Below are positions 47,821-58,029 of a DNA stretch of 64,000 bases, piece by piece; positions within the stretch are counted from its first letter, which is position 1; each line of letters begins with the position of its first letter. Under the pieces are notes generated by a model, which was given only the letters and a program-made list of their open reading frames with translations, ran no database searches and was not told the DNA's origin. Made by a program: the position numbers and the translations under genes. This stretch comes from JAHFUI01 sp039931615 (GTDB taxonomy: Bacteria; Acidobacteriota; Vicinamibacteria; Vicinamibacterales; CAVVIG01), in assembly GCA_039931615.1 (NCBI GenBank), contig JBDTRR010000002.1, forward strand, positions 62,001 to 126,000, read 5' to 3'.

Positions 47821-48120
47821 ATGAAGCGATTCATAATCACGGTGACCTTTGCCGCCGGCCAGACGACCTGCGATCCGGCCAGCGTGGACATCGGCGCGGG
47901 CGACACTGTCCAGTGGACCTGTCCAGACGGCGATCTGGCTCTGGACTTCGACGACGACACCCCTTTTACGAGCACGCGGGTGTGGCAAGCCGTTCGGGGG
48001 CAGCTGACGCCGGTCGCCGTCGTCAAGCCCGACACGCGAAGTGGAGCCATCTTCCGGCCGAAAATTTCCGTGGGTAACAAAGTCGCCGCCGAGTCGCTCG
48101 GTGATCTGATAGCCGTTTAG
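47821..48120 (+). CDS. Small soluble protein of unknown function
   Basis: A 99-residue protein; AAGGAG lies 6 bases before the ATG at 47821, which settles the start. No signal or membrane segment. KRFIITVTFAAGQTTCDPASVDIGAGDTVQWTCPDGDLALDF suggests a small beta-sandwich with two Cys, a cupredoxin-like outline but without the copper ligands I would need to see. It follows the kinase gene by 48 bases and could share its transcript. Confidence 0.6.
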   Translation: MKRFIITVTFAAGQTTCDPASVDIGAGDTVQWTCPDGDLALDFDDDTPFTSTRVWQAVRGQLTPVAVVKPDTRSGAIFRPKISVGNKVAAESLGDLIAV

Positions 48121-48165
48121 TGTCGGGCCGCGGGAGAGCTCTACGCCGGAGACGGTCTCCACTCG

Positions 48166-48456
48166 CTAAGGCTGTGTCGCTGCCGGGGCGAAGGCGGGCC
48201 TTCGCTTCCTCACAATGAGCATCGCCGCCACCAGCCCGACGACGCCGCCGAGGCCTCCCCCGATCAGCTGGCCGCGCATCAGACGGCCCGTCGCGTACCG
48301 GATGACGTTGGGAATCTCCACGATCGCCTGAATCTGGGCGCCTTTAGGCAGGCCGCCGGGCTCGGAATACCAGGACAGCGCCGGCGGCACCACGAGCGAG
48401 GCGACGATGACACCGAGCAGCATCCCCACCAGCACGAAAATCACGACGTTCTTCAT
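48166..48456 (-). CDS. Two-helix membrane protein of unknown function
   Basis: A 96-residue protein from the ATG at 48456 with AGGTGG before it. Two strong membrane helices: residues 4-24 (VVIFVLVGMLLGVIVASLV) and about 65-85 (GGGLGGVVGLVAAMLIV), with a 40-residue loop LSWYSEPGGLPKGAQIQAIVEIPNVIRYATG between. It ends in a short basic tail. No family recognised. Convergent with the 47821 gene. Confidence 0.6.
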   Translation of the reverse strand: MKNVVIFVLVGMLLGVIVASLVVPPALSWYSEPGGLPKGAQIQAIVEIPNVIRYATGRLMRGQLIGGGLGGVVGLVAAMLIVRKRRPAFAPAATQP

Positions 48457-48613
48457 GCCACCTGGCACCAGCAACCGACGTGCCCGACTCCGAGAACACC
48501 CGATAGTCAGGGCTATCCAGCACGACCGTGCGCCGTGAGGCCAACCCCGAGCGCAGCGACCTTCCTGTTCCTCGCGGTCGCCGCGCTCGTCCTGGATTCT
48601 TGACGCGACCCGC

Positions 48614-48733
48614 TCATTCCAATCCGAGGGCTCTCGCCATCGTGTGAAACAGGTCGGTCTGATCGGTGACACCGATCACGTTCGCCCCCTGGGGGCCCTG
48701 GGCAGCGATCCGGCTGTACCATTCAGTGACCTC
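48614..48733 (-). pseudogene. C-terminal remnant of an alkaline-phosphatase-like gene
   Basis: On the minus strand the last 38 codons before TGA at 48614 read VTEWYSRIAAQGPQGANVIGVT then DQTDLFHTMARALGLE. This is the usual end of secreted alkaline phosphatase or phosphodiesterase-like proteins (the VPVYAxGPxAxxxxGxxDQTDLFHxMxxALGL pattern). Upstream the frame loses any protein-like character and runs antisense to the EamA gene. So only the last few tens of residues remain, an eroded gene. The identification is from a pattern in memory. Confidence 0.45.
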
Positions 48734-48822
48734 CGACGGAGATCGTAGGTGGCAGGCGCGACGGAATGGCATCGGCGGCGTAACGTTGCAATCACATCTT
48801 CCGATGGGGAAAGCAGGCAGGT

Positions 48823-49239
48823 ATGACGTGGATGCTCTACGCATTCCTCTCCGCCGTGGCGGCGGCCGCCACTGCCATCCTGGCCAAAGTCGGTGTCGAG
48901 GGCGTGCCATCAACCCTCGCCACGGCGATCCGGACACTGGTGGTCGTGGCATGCGCGTGGCTGATGGTGCTGGCGACACACGAACATCGCGAGATGGCAC
49001 GGATCTCCAGGCGATCACTGATCTTTCTGGTATTGTCCGGGATCGCCACCGGCGTCTCCTGGCTGGCCTACTTCCGGGCGCTGCAGCTGGGCCCGGTGTC
49101 GCGCGTCGCACCGATCGACAAGCTCAGCCTGCCGTTGACGGTGGTCCTCGCCGCGACCTGTCTCGGGGAACCGATCGGATGGAAGGTTGTCGTTGGAGTC
49201 GCTCTGATGACGACCGGCGCGCTCTTGACCCTTCGGTAG
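48823..49239 (+). CDS. Half-size EamA (DMT) transporter
   Basis: A 138-residue membrane protein with four or five helices and a single EamA domain (half of the usual 300 residues with two). The motif LAYFRALQLGPVSRVAPIDKLSLPLTVVLAATCLGEPI is diagnostic. GGAAAGCAGGCAGG is before the ATG. A single-domain EamA must form dimers to make a channel or carrier, as in small multidrug-type proteins. Substrate unknown. Confidence 0.85.
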   Translation: MTWMLYAFLSAVAAAATAILAKVGVEGVPSTLATAIRTLVVVACAWLMVLATHEHREMARISRRSLIFLVLSGIATGVSWLAYFRALQLGPVSRVAPIDKLSLPLTVVLAATCLGEPIGWKVVVGVALMTTGALLTLR

Positions 49240-49289
49240 ACCTGCGGCGCGCGACGTCGTTGGCGGGGGGACAGTCGCCGCCGTGACGA

Positions 49290-50258
49290 TCAGCGCAGCC
49301 CGAGCAGCTGGCCGGCGCGATCGGGGGTGTCGCGGGACACGCGCTGTGAACCGCTCTCGTTCGGCGCCGTCGGTCCAATCTCCGGTTTGACGTCGTCGAG
49401 CGGGACGAGCGCCAGCGGCGGCCGCGACGACGACGGGGCCGGGGCGGCGCCGAGGTCGAAATCGCGGCACACCTCACGCACGATCTCGCCGTCGACCGGC
49501 CGCTGATCGAGCGCGAACCCCGACATCAGGGCGTTGTCGCACATCACGCTAATCGTCCGGGGCAGGCCGCGCGAATACTGGTGAATCAACATCACCGCTT
49601 CGCGCGTGAAGATGTTCTCCGGGTCGCCGCCGGCGGTCCGGATCCGCGACGCGATGTAGGCCGCGGTGTCGGCGAGATCGAGCGGCCGGAGCTCGCAGCG
49701 CAGCGCGATCCGCTGCTTGAGCTGACGCAGGCCAGGCTCGTTCAAGCGCAGCGCCAGCTCCGGCTGGCCGGCGAGCACGACCGGCAGCAGTTTGCCGTCC
49801 GGCGTTTCCATGTTCGCGAGCAGACGGATCTCTTCGAGGATCTCGTTCGGCAGCGCCTGGGCTTCGTCGATGACCAGCGCCGTGGTCGCGCCACGCGACT
49901 GGCGGCCGCGGATCAGCGAGTCCAGCCTGCCGAGCAGCGTCGCCTTTGTCGTCTGGGCGTTGCCGCCGAGCTCGAAGCGATCGGCCAGCGTTTCAAAGAA
50001 CTCGGCGCGCGTCAGCGTCGGATTGTCGATGACGACGCAGGAGACCTTCCGGCACATCTCGGATTCCAGTGCGGCGCGCAGCAGCGTCGATTTTCCGGTG
50101 CCCGCGTCACCGATGAGCAGCGTCACCGGCTTCGCCGCCGACAATCCGTACTCGAGATTGGAGAGCGCTTCGCGGTGTTGAGTCGTGAAGAACAGGAATC
50201 TCGGGTTCGAAGTCAGCTCGAATGGCGCTTCGCGGAAACCATAAAAACGTTCGTACAT
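49290..50258 (-). CDS. ExeA-like AAA ATPase
   Basis: A 322-residue protein. It opens MYERFYGFREAPFELTSNPRFLFFT, the ExeA/GspA N-terminus. Walker A is GDAGTGKST, Walker B is ALVIDEAQ (residues about 130-137) and RTISVMCDN contains the sensor. The C-terminal 70 residues are low-complexity and Pro/Ser-rich (GAAPAPSSSRPPLALVPL), without the peptidoglycan-binding domain of ExeA. It could drive assembly of an envelope complex. Third gene of a minus-strand group with the TonB_C and PEGA genes; the gap is 12 bases to the former. Confidence 0.88.
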   Translation of the reverse strand: MYERFYGFREAPFELTSNPRFLFFTTQHREALSNLEYGLSAAKPVTLLIGDAGTGKSTLLRAALESEMCRKVSCVVIDNPTLTRAEFFETLADRFELGGNAQTTKATLLGRLDSLIRGRQSRGATTALVIDEAQALPNEILEEIRLLANMETPDGKLLPVVLAGQPELALRLNEPGLRQLKQRIALRCELRPLDLADTAAYIASRIRTAGGDPENIFTREAVMLIHQYSRGLPRTISVMCDNALMSGFALDQRPVDGEIVREVCRDFDLGAAPAPSSSRPPLALVPLDDVKPEIGPTAPNESGSQRVSRDTPDRAGQLLGLR

Positions 50259-50270
50259 CAGAGCCTCAAA

Positions 50271-51317
50271 TCAGGGAACCAGGAGCAGGGTCTTGAGATA
50301 GCGGACCGGGACGCCGTCCTTCGTCGCCGGCTGATACTTCCAGGAGCGGGCGCTGCGAATGACCAGGGCATCGAAGCTCGCATTCAAGGACTTGCGGACG
50401 GTCGCCTCGAGGACCCGGCCGGTCTCGTCAATCAGGATGTCGAACAGCCCGTTGCTGTGCAGCCCCTTGATGACCGCGCCCATCGCTGCCGACATTGCCG
50501 GCAGCCGCTGGTCCACCGCAACGGGTGGAAGCACCCCTTCATCGTCGATGCTGTAGACGCGCGGACCGGCGCCGCTGGCAGGCACCGGCGACTGGGCGGC
50601 TGGGGAGGCCGCCGGCGGCCGGGGTGCGGGCGCCGTGGCGGCGGGAGCGGCGCCGCGGTTTGCCGGCGGCGGCGCAGTCGGCGACACAGGCGGCGACACA
50701 GGCGGCCCTGCGGCGGCACGGCCAGCGGCGGGGCCGGGGTCGGGCACCGGGGCGGGCACGGCGGCGGCAGCGGTCAGCTTCTCCGATTCGAACCGGATCA
50801 ACTGCAGGAACCCGTCGATCAAGGTGGTCAAGTCGCCCAGTCCTTCGTCCTTCAGCTCGAGCTTCTCGGACTCGCCGATCATCAGCCGCGCGTCGGTCAG
50901 CAGCGGCTTGGCGATCTCGAAGTTCTTGGCGTCGAGTGCGCTGCGCGCGAACTTGAATTTCTCGCGGATCAGCGCCGGCAACAGCCGCTTGCGCACGTCG
51001 GTGTACATCTTTTCGAGACGCGGCGAGGCATCGACGGAGTCCAGCCGGGCCAGCGGATCCCTCCGGACCATCGCCTCCGCCACCGATTCCGCTTCCCGCG
51101 TGCGGCCCAACGCGTAGAGGGAAAAGGCCCGGTACTGGTCGACCTCGCGGGTGATCTCGGGCGCGTCCGCGCTGGTTTCCATCCGGCTCAAGGCCGCCAG
51201 TGCATCTTCGTATGCCGCAGACGCGTAGAGATCCTTGGCCGTCCGAAGCTGATCCTGGGCGGCGGCGCCGGCTCCGGCGGCGATCAGCAGGATGCCGACA
51301 ATTGCAGTCGTTCTCAT
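50271..51317 (-). CDS. Secreted protein with helical domain, Pro/Ala-rich linker and TonB_C-like end
   Basis: A 348-residue protein from the ATG at 51317, 22 bases after the PEGA gene stop. A signal peptide (to about AAAQ) is followed by a helical TPR-like part (DLYASAAYEDALAALSRME, YRAFSLYALGRTREAESVAE). Residues 185-255 form a linker rich in Pro and Ala. The C-terminal part, LFDILIDETGRVLEATVRKSLNASFDALVIRSARSWKYQPATKDGVPVRYLKTLLLVP, is a TonB C-terminal fold: energy transfer or scaffold proteins use it to touch outer-membrane partners. The protein may reach across the periplasm. It has no N-terminal TonB-type single anchor beyond the signal. Confidence 0.78.
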   Translation of the reverse strand: MRTTAIVGILLIAAGAGAAAQDQLRTAKDLYASAAYEDALAALSRMETSADAPEITREVDQYRAFSLYALGRTREAESVAEAMVRRDPLARLDSVDASPRLEKMYTDVRKRLLPALIREKFKFARSALDAKNFEIAKPLLTDARLMIGESEKLELKDEGLGDLTTLIDGFLQLIRFESEKLTAAAAVPAPVPDPGPAAGRAAAGPPVSPPVSPTAPPPANRGAAPAATAPAPRPPAASPAAQSPVPASGAGPRVYSIDDEGVLPPVAVDQRLPAMSAAMGAVIKGLHSNGLFDILIDETGRVLEATVRKSLNASFDALVIRSARSWKYQPATKDGVPVRYLKTLLLVP

Positions 51318-51339
51318 GACTTGTCTTTGGCGTTCAGCG

Positions 51340-52563
51340 TTATTGCGTGAGGTCCACGGCGATCCGGTTGGGCCCCTTGACGCTGACCGTGATTGTCTGT
51401 TTCCGTTCGCCGAGTTGCGGATGCCTGAACACCATTTCGTGCGACCCGACACCGACCGACAGATTGGCGATCGGCGTCTGGCCGACGGCTGTGCCATCCA
51501 GCACGATGTCTGCCCATGGCCGCGCGTTGACGCTGACCGAGGCTTTCGGCGCCTCGACGCGAATCGCGGTCGTCCTCCCCGCCGCCACATCGACCCGGCG
51601 CGCTTCTTCATAGCCGAGCGTCCGGTTCGAGAGCGTGATGTTGTGCCGGCCCGCGGCCAGCATGATCCGGCTCGCGCCGCTCGAGCCGATGGCATCCTGA
51701 TTGTCGAAGACCTCGACCTCGAACGGCGCCGTGATCGACAGCCACCCCCCGACCGGACCGGCCGCCTTCACCATCGAAAATACCACCGCGACGGTGCCGC
51801 CGGCGCCGACCGCCACCGTTCGCTCAGCGGACCCGGCATCGTTCGTGACGGTGACACTATGCTCCGCTGCGCTGAGATCGGTGACGGTCAGCGGCGAGAT
51901 TCCGCGCAGCTGTCCGTCGACGGCGACGCGGGCGCCCGGCGGATCGGTCGCGATGGACATCCCGCCCAACTGGGCGACCGGCGCTGCCGCTCTCATGTCA
52001 AAGTTATGGGAGACATCGGCCCCGGCGGCAATCGTCAGGGGCACCACCCGTTCGTCGCTCCCGCTGCGGACGACCAGTGTGTGCGGACCGGCGGGAAGCG
52101 CGAGCGTCAGCGGCGTCGGCCCACGCCCCACGCCGTCGACCAGGACCTCCGAGACGACAGCTCCCGTGTTGATCGTCAGGTTGCCGGTCGAGGAACCGGC
52201 CGGAGACAGCGGGAGGAGCCGACTGACGGCGACGCCAAGACCGGCGACGACCACGACCGCTGCCGCGAGCAGCAGCGGCCGGACGAATTTCGCGGCGACG
52301 AGCGCGCGCGGTCGTCGTCGTGCGGGTGTCGACAGGTCCCCGATTGACTGCGGCTCGGCGCGCAGGCCGGCTTCAGATCGGAACGCGAGCAGCGCGTTGG
52401 CGTTGGGGTCCGCAACCGGCTTTCCGGACGGCTTCGGGGTGAAGAGTCCTCGCAGGCGACCGAACAACGGCTGTTTGCCTGGCACTCCTTCGTCCTGGAA
52501 GACGGCATCGGGGTTCGGACCGGACGCCGCCGATTCCCGGCGCGCCCGCGACGTTGACTGCAT
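51340..52563 (-). CDS. Membrane protein with PEGA-type beta-sandwich repeats
   Basis: A 407-residue protein from the ATG at 52563. The N-terminal 80 residues are basic and disordered. One membrane helix follows (about 93-115, PLLLAAAVVVVAGLGVAVSRLL), with the N-terminus inside. The remainder is periplasmic, with at least four PEGA-like units: VLVDGVGRGPTPLTLALPAGPHTLVV, ATDPPGARVAVDGQLRGISPLTVTDLSAAEHSVTV, a variant in EVFDNQDAIGSSGASRIMLAAGRHNITLS, and WADIVLDGTAVGQTPIANLSVGVGSHEMVF. PEGA domains often support surface or cell-wall complexes. First gene of the PEGA / TonB_C / ExeA group. Confidence 0.85.
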   Translation of the reverse strand: MQSTSRARRESAASGPNPDAVFQDEGVPGKQPLFGRLRGLFTPKPSGKPVADPNANALLAFRSEAGLRAEPQSIGDLSTPARRRPRALVAAKFVRPLLLAAAVVVVAGLGVAVSRLLPLSPAGSSTGNLTINTGAVVSEVLVDGVGRGPTPLTLALPAGPHTLVVRSGSDERVVPLTIAAGADVSHNFDMRAAAPVAQLGGMSIATDPPGARVAVDGQLRGISPLTVTDLSAAEHSVTVTNDAGSAERTVAVGAGGTVAVVFSMVKAAGPVGGWLSITAPFEVEVFDNQDAIGSSGASRIMLAAGRHNITLSNRTLGYEEARRVDVAAGRTTAIRVEAPKASVSVNARPWADIVLDGTAVGQTPIANLSVGVGSHEMVFRHPQLGERKQTITVSVKGPNRIAVDLTQ

Positions 52564-53103
52564 GGCTGAAACCTCGTCTGTCAGATATGAGAGCCGTCCG
52601 GTGAAACCAATCCTTCCAACCCCGTGCCAGCAGTCGATGCCCGGAAGGCCTGACATCTATCATCGTCTGTTCGAGATGCGCCGGGTTGTCGAACTTTTGT
52701 CGCCACTACAAGGATCAGACGTCGGGAGGACTTCGGCGCGGAATTATCAGCAGCCTGGTGCAGCTCAGCGTTGACCTTGTCGCCGCGCCACGCACGTGCG
52801 GCCACTCCTCCGACCGGCCGCGGCGATGCAACTGGCACCGGCGGTGAGAACAGTCGGGCAGCGTGCTCTGCGGCGCTGTGGCGGTTCGCAACGGCAACCT
52901 TTCGTGGACTGAGCTAGATGATACAGGCTGTCGGCTTTTGACGCATGCATTTCTTCAAAGTACCGGACCGCACGGTCGTTCATGGTCGGTTTGATGGTAA
53001 TCGCCCTAATCCTGGGACCGACAACCATCCCATTCGTCGCAGTACAGTCGGACGCACGTCCGAGCAGAGGTTGCACTCGTGTGAAGTGCTGCGGGTGAGC
53101 GCG
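52564..53103. other. Gene-free region upstream of the PEGA gene
   Basis: Open frames of 60-137 residues exist on both strands but none has a ribosome-binding site, a family pattern or a consistent composition. No hairpin repeats of the kinds found elsewhere are seen. It must hold the promoter of the PEGA / TonB_C / ExeA genes. Confidence 0.5.
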
Positions 53104-53394
53104 TCAGCAGCAGGAGCAGCCGCGGAGAGAGGAGGGGTCGAACCGTTCGAGGGGTCCGTCCGGATCGTGGCCGACCCACACGGGACGCTTGTTGAGATCG
53201 GACAGCAGTCGCGCAAACATCAGCGCGGCGTGTGAATCGGCGGTCTCGCTCCGCTTGGTCCGTCCTGCGAATACCTGCCAGCGGTCGACCCCGTGCCCCG
53301 CTGGAGCGACCTCGCGGACGTGGCGGACGACAATATCGAGCTCGAGATTTGGCAGGTTCGACGCACGCGAAGGGTCCGCACACTGCGGTGACAT
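53104..53394 (-). CDS. Possible small DUF2188-like protein
   Basis: A 96-residue reading frame from the ATG at 53394. The part DIVVRHVREVAPAGHGVDRWQVFAGRTKRSETADSHAALMFARLL has the HVVP...WxVxxxG...ThxxAxxxAR layout of DUF2188-like small proteins, and the GPLERFD end is in keeping. No ribosome-binding site is present, and the C-terminus ends CSCC. Support is moderate; a chance open frame in GC-rich DNA is possible. Confidence 0.4.
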   Translation of the reverse strand: MSPQCADPSRASNLPNLELDIVVRHVREVAPAGHGVDRWQVFAGRTKRSETADSHAALMFARLLSDLNKRPVWVGHDPDGPLERFDPSSLRGCSCC

Positions 53395-53471
53395 CAAGGG
53401 ACACGCTACCACACCGCATATCTCAGCGGGACGGCACAGGGGTTGCGAGAGATTTCGGCCGGAGGTGAAGT

Positions 53472-53720
53472 GTGCTGTTCACTGAATTGCTGTTGGCTCT
53501 GGAGATGGGCGGTCTGGGTGTGGGACTGCTGATCGTGGCCCTTCTTGCCGGAGTGCTGCTGGTGCCTTACCTGATTAAGGAAATCCGGCGCGGCAAGGTC
53601 GAGTTGGGATCGCGCGTGCCGACCGGCGCCGGCGACACGCATCCCGGCCGCCGAAGCAACCCCGCTCCCGGTCAGCCCGATGGCCAGGCCGATCCGTACG
53701 ACGCCACCGCGCGGCATTAG
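53472..53720 (+). CDS. Small single-helix membrane protein
   Basis: An 82-residue protein with GTG start at 53472. GGAGG lies 7 bases before the start, which is the main support. Residues 12-38 (GGLGVGLLIVALLAGVLLVPYLI) form one membrane helix; a basic stretch (KEIRRGK) after it places the C-terminus in the cytoplasm. The last 35 residues are disordered, with Pro, Gly and Asp. No family recognised. Confidence 0.55.
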   Translation: MLFTELLLALEMGGLGVGLLIVALLAGVLLVPYLIKEIRRGKVELGSRVPTGAGDTHPGRRSNPAPGQPDGQADPYDATARH

Positions 53721-53811
53721 AACGAACTCAAATGGGAGTTCTCCGAGGAGCGCTGTACGAGCACGTTAATATAGAAGGGATCACGGCTGAGGCTGAGGGA
53801 TCCTTTCTTCC

Positions 53812-54527
53812 ATGTCCGACAAACCCGATCTGGTAGAGCGCCGCAAACGGTATATCCAGCGTCAGATCGAACTCGACACCGGGGCCGTCAACGTGTCGGT
53901 CGAAGGTTCACGCGCGGACGGGAGCGGTCCGCCGAACCGCGACGGTCTGCCGCGGCTGCCGGTTGGGCAGCACCAGGTCAAGAACTGGCCTGTGCTCGAT
54001 CTCGGCACCCATCCGGACGTACCGCTTGACCAGTGGCGTCTCGAGATCGCCGGCGCCGTCCACAATCCGCTGACCCTGACCTGGGCTCAATTCCTGGCAC
54101 TTCCCCAGATCGAGGATGTCAGCGACTTCCATTGCGTGACGACCTGGAGCCGGTTCGACAATCGCTGGGGCGGTGTGCGTTTCCGGACGATTGCCGAGCT
54201 GGCGGTCCCGGACGACGATGTGCGGTTCGTGCTGTGTACCGGACACGATGCCATGCCTGGCACCTCGATTCCCTACACGACAAATCTTCCTTTGTCGCGG
54301 GCCATCGAACCGGACGTCCTCCTGGTCCACTCCTGGGAAGGGCAGCCTCTCCCGCGCGAGCATGGGGGTCCGTGCCGCCTCATCACCCCGAAGCTGTATG
54401 CCTGGAAGGGCGCGAAGTGGATCCGCCGCATCGAATTCCTGCGGGAGGACCAGAAGGGCTTCTGGGAAATCCGCGGCTACTCCAACACCGCAGAGCCATG
54501 GTTCAACGACCGGTACGCGGCTGACTG

Positions 54528-54528
<1 letters not shown>
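53812..54528 (+). CDS. Molybdopterin-dependent oxidoreductase (sulfite-oxidase-like)
   Basis: A 238-residue cytoplasmic protein without signal peptide. LAQFLALPQIEDVSDFHCVTTWSRFDNRWGGVRF is the central Moco segment, with the metal-binding Cys at residue 108 in DFHCVTTWS; YTTNLPLSRAIEPDVLLVHSWEGQPLPREHGGPCRLITPKLYAWKGAKWI completes the fold. It is smaller than plant or animal sulfite oxidase and similar to bacterial SorA/YedY-like single-domain proteins, but lacks a Tat signal. The stop overlaps the glgX start in TGATG, so the two are coupled. Confidence 0.88.
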
Positions 54529-56804
<2,276 letters not shown>

Positions 56805-56850
56805 TGGCCTCCCGGCAGATCGACCCGTCAGCCTGAGAGGGACGCATTCC

Positions 56851-57069
56851 GTGGCCATCGAGAACCCGGCCCTGGCCATTCCGGTCGACGCGGCCGCCGC
56901 TGCCCCGGCGGCCGGCGACGATCCTCTCTGGTGCAAGGACGCGATCATCTACGAAGCGCACGTCAAGTCGTTCTTCGACAGCAACAACGACGGCGTCGGC
57001 GACTGCGTTGGACGGCTGAGCCGGCGTCCCGGCCGGACTGGGTCCGCATTCCCGTCGCGGGTCTGCTGA
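56851..57069 (+). pseudogene. treS: Truncated trehalose synthase (treS), 5' fragment
   Basis: From the GTG at 56851 (AGAGGGA before it) the product reads MAIENPALAIPVDAAAAAPAAGDDPLWCKDAIIYEAHVKSFFDSNNDGVGD and then diverges into CVGRLSRRPGRTG and a stop. DPLWxKDAIIYExHVKxFFDSNxDGxGDF is the universal start of TreS (alpha-amylase-like). No LTxKLDYLQDLGV or any later TreS sequence follows; the DNA next to it is the leader of Ku. So the gene is cut after about 50 codons by a deletion or rearrangement. It could still be translated into a 72-residue peptide. Confidence 0.8.
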
Positions 57070-57128
57070 AGCTGGCGGACCGTTTGCACAGTCAGTCAGG
57101 GCGGACCGTGAATTGGCAGGGTGAACTG

Positions 57129-57980
57129 ATGCCGAGAGCCATCTGGAAGGGATCGATCGCGTTCGGACTGGTCAACATTCCGATCGAGCTCCACACCGCG
57201 GTGCGCAATCATCGACCCCGGTTCCGCATGCTCCACGTCAAGGACAAGTCGCCGGTCCGATTCGAGCGCGTCTGCATCCGCGACGGCCACCCGGTGGCGT
57301 GGGAGGATCTGGTCAAGGGCTACGAGTACGAGAAGGGTCACTTCGTCACCGTCACCAAGGAGGATTTCCAGGCGGCGGCGCTGAGCAAGACACGGACAAT
57401 CGACATCATCGATTTCGTCAAGTCGGAGGACATCGACGATCGGTTCTTCGAGACTCCGTACTACCTGGTGCCGGCCAAGGGCGGCGAACGCGCCTACGCC
57501 CTGCTCCGCGAGGCGATTCGGGAATCGAAGCGGACCGGAGTGGCCAAGTTCATCCTGCGCGAAGCTCAGCACCTGGCCGCCGTCGAAGTGATCGAAGACG
57601 CCATCGTGCTCTCCGTGATGCGTTTCGCAGACGAGCTGATCGACGAGGATCAGTTCGAATTCCCCGGCGGCAAGGAAGTCCGGCCCCAGGAACTGCAGAT
57701 GGCCAAGGCACTGGTCAACAGCCTGGCCGCCGACTGGGACCCGTCCAAATACACCGACCAATATCTCGACAACCTGATGCGCATCGTCAAGGGCAAGGTG
57801 AAGGGCAAGCAGGTCGCACTGGAGTCCGAGCGCACGCCTCGGCAGGCCGAGGTGGTCGACCTGATGAAGCGGTTGCGGCGCAGCCTTGAGCAGGGAAACA
57901 AGGGCAAGCCAGCCGCGGCCGGAGCGAGGCCGGCCAAGGCCAGGCGCGTCGCGAAAAAGCGGCCGACCCGGGCGGCCTAG
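57129..57980 (+). CDS. ku: Bacterial Ku protein
   Basis: A 283-residue protein; AGGGTGA precedes the ATG at 57129. MPRAIWKGSIAFGLVNIPIELHTAVRNH is the typical Ku start, then HVKDKSPVRFERVC, GYEYEKGHFVTVTKEDF, DDRFFETPYYLVPAKGGERAYALLREAI, LRFADELID and PSKYTDQYLDNLM. The C-terminal tail (KGKPAAAGARPAKARRVAKKRPTRAA) is basic, as in Ku types that bind DNA strongly. Ku homodimers ring broken DNA ends and recruit LigD. It is directly followed by the ligD gene. Confidence 0.97.
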   Translation: MPRAIWKGSIAFGLVNIPIELHTAVRNHRPRFRMLHVKDKSPVRFERVCIRDGHPVAWEDLVKGYEYEKGHFVTVTKEDFQAAALSKTRTIDIIDFVKSEDIDDRFFETPYYLVPAKGGERAYALLREAIRESKRTGVAKFILREAQHLAAVEVIEDAIVLSVMRFADELIDEDQFEFPGGKEVRPQELQMAKALVNSLAADWDPSKYTDQYLDNLMRIVKGKVKGKQVALESERTPRQAEVVDLMKRLRRSLEQGNKGKPAAAGARPAKARRVAKKRPTRAA

Positions 57981-58029
57981 TGACGCGATCAACACCTGAC
58001 ACGGCGCCTGATGGCGATAAGCTTTGAGC

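Noticed and set aside
52564..53103. Open frames of 60-137 residues in the spacer
   Set aside because: They compete with each other on both strands, have no ribosome-binding sites and no known patterns.
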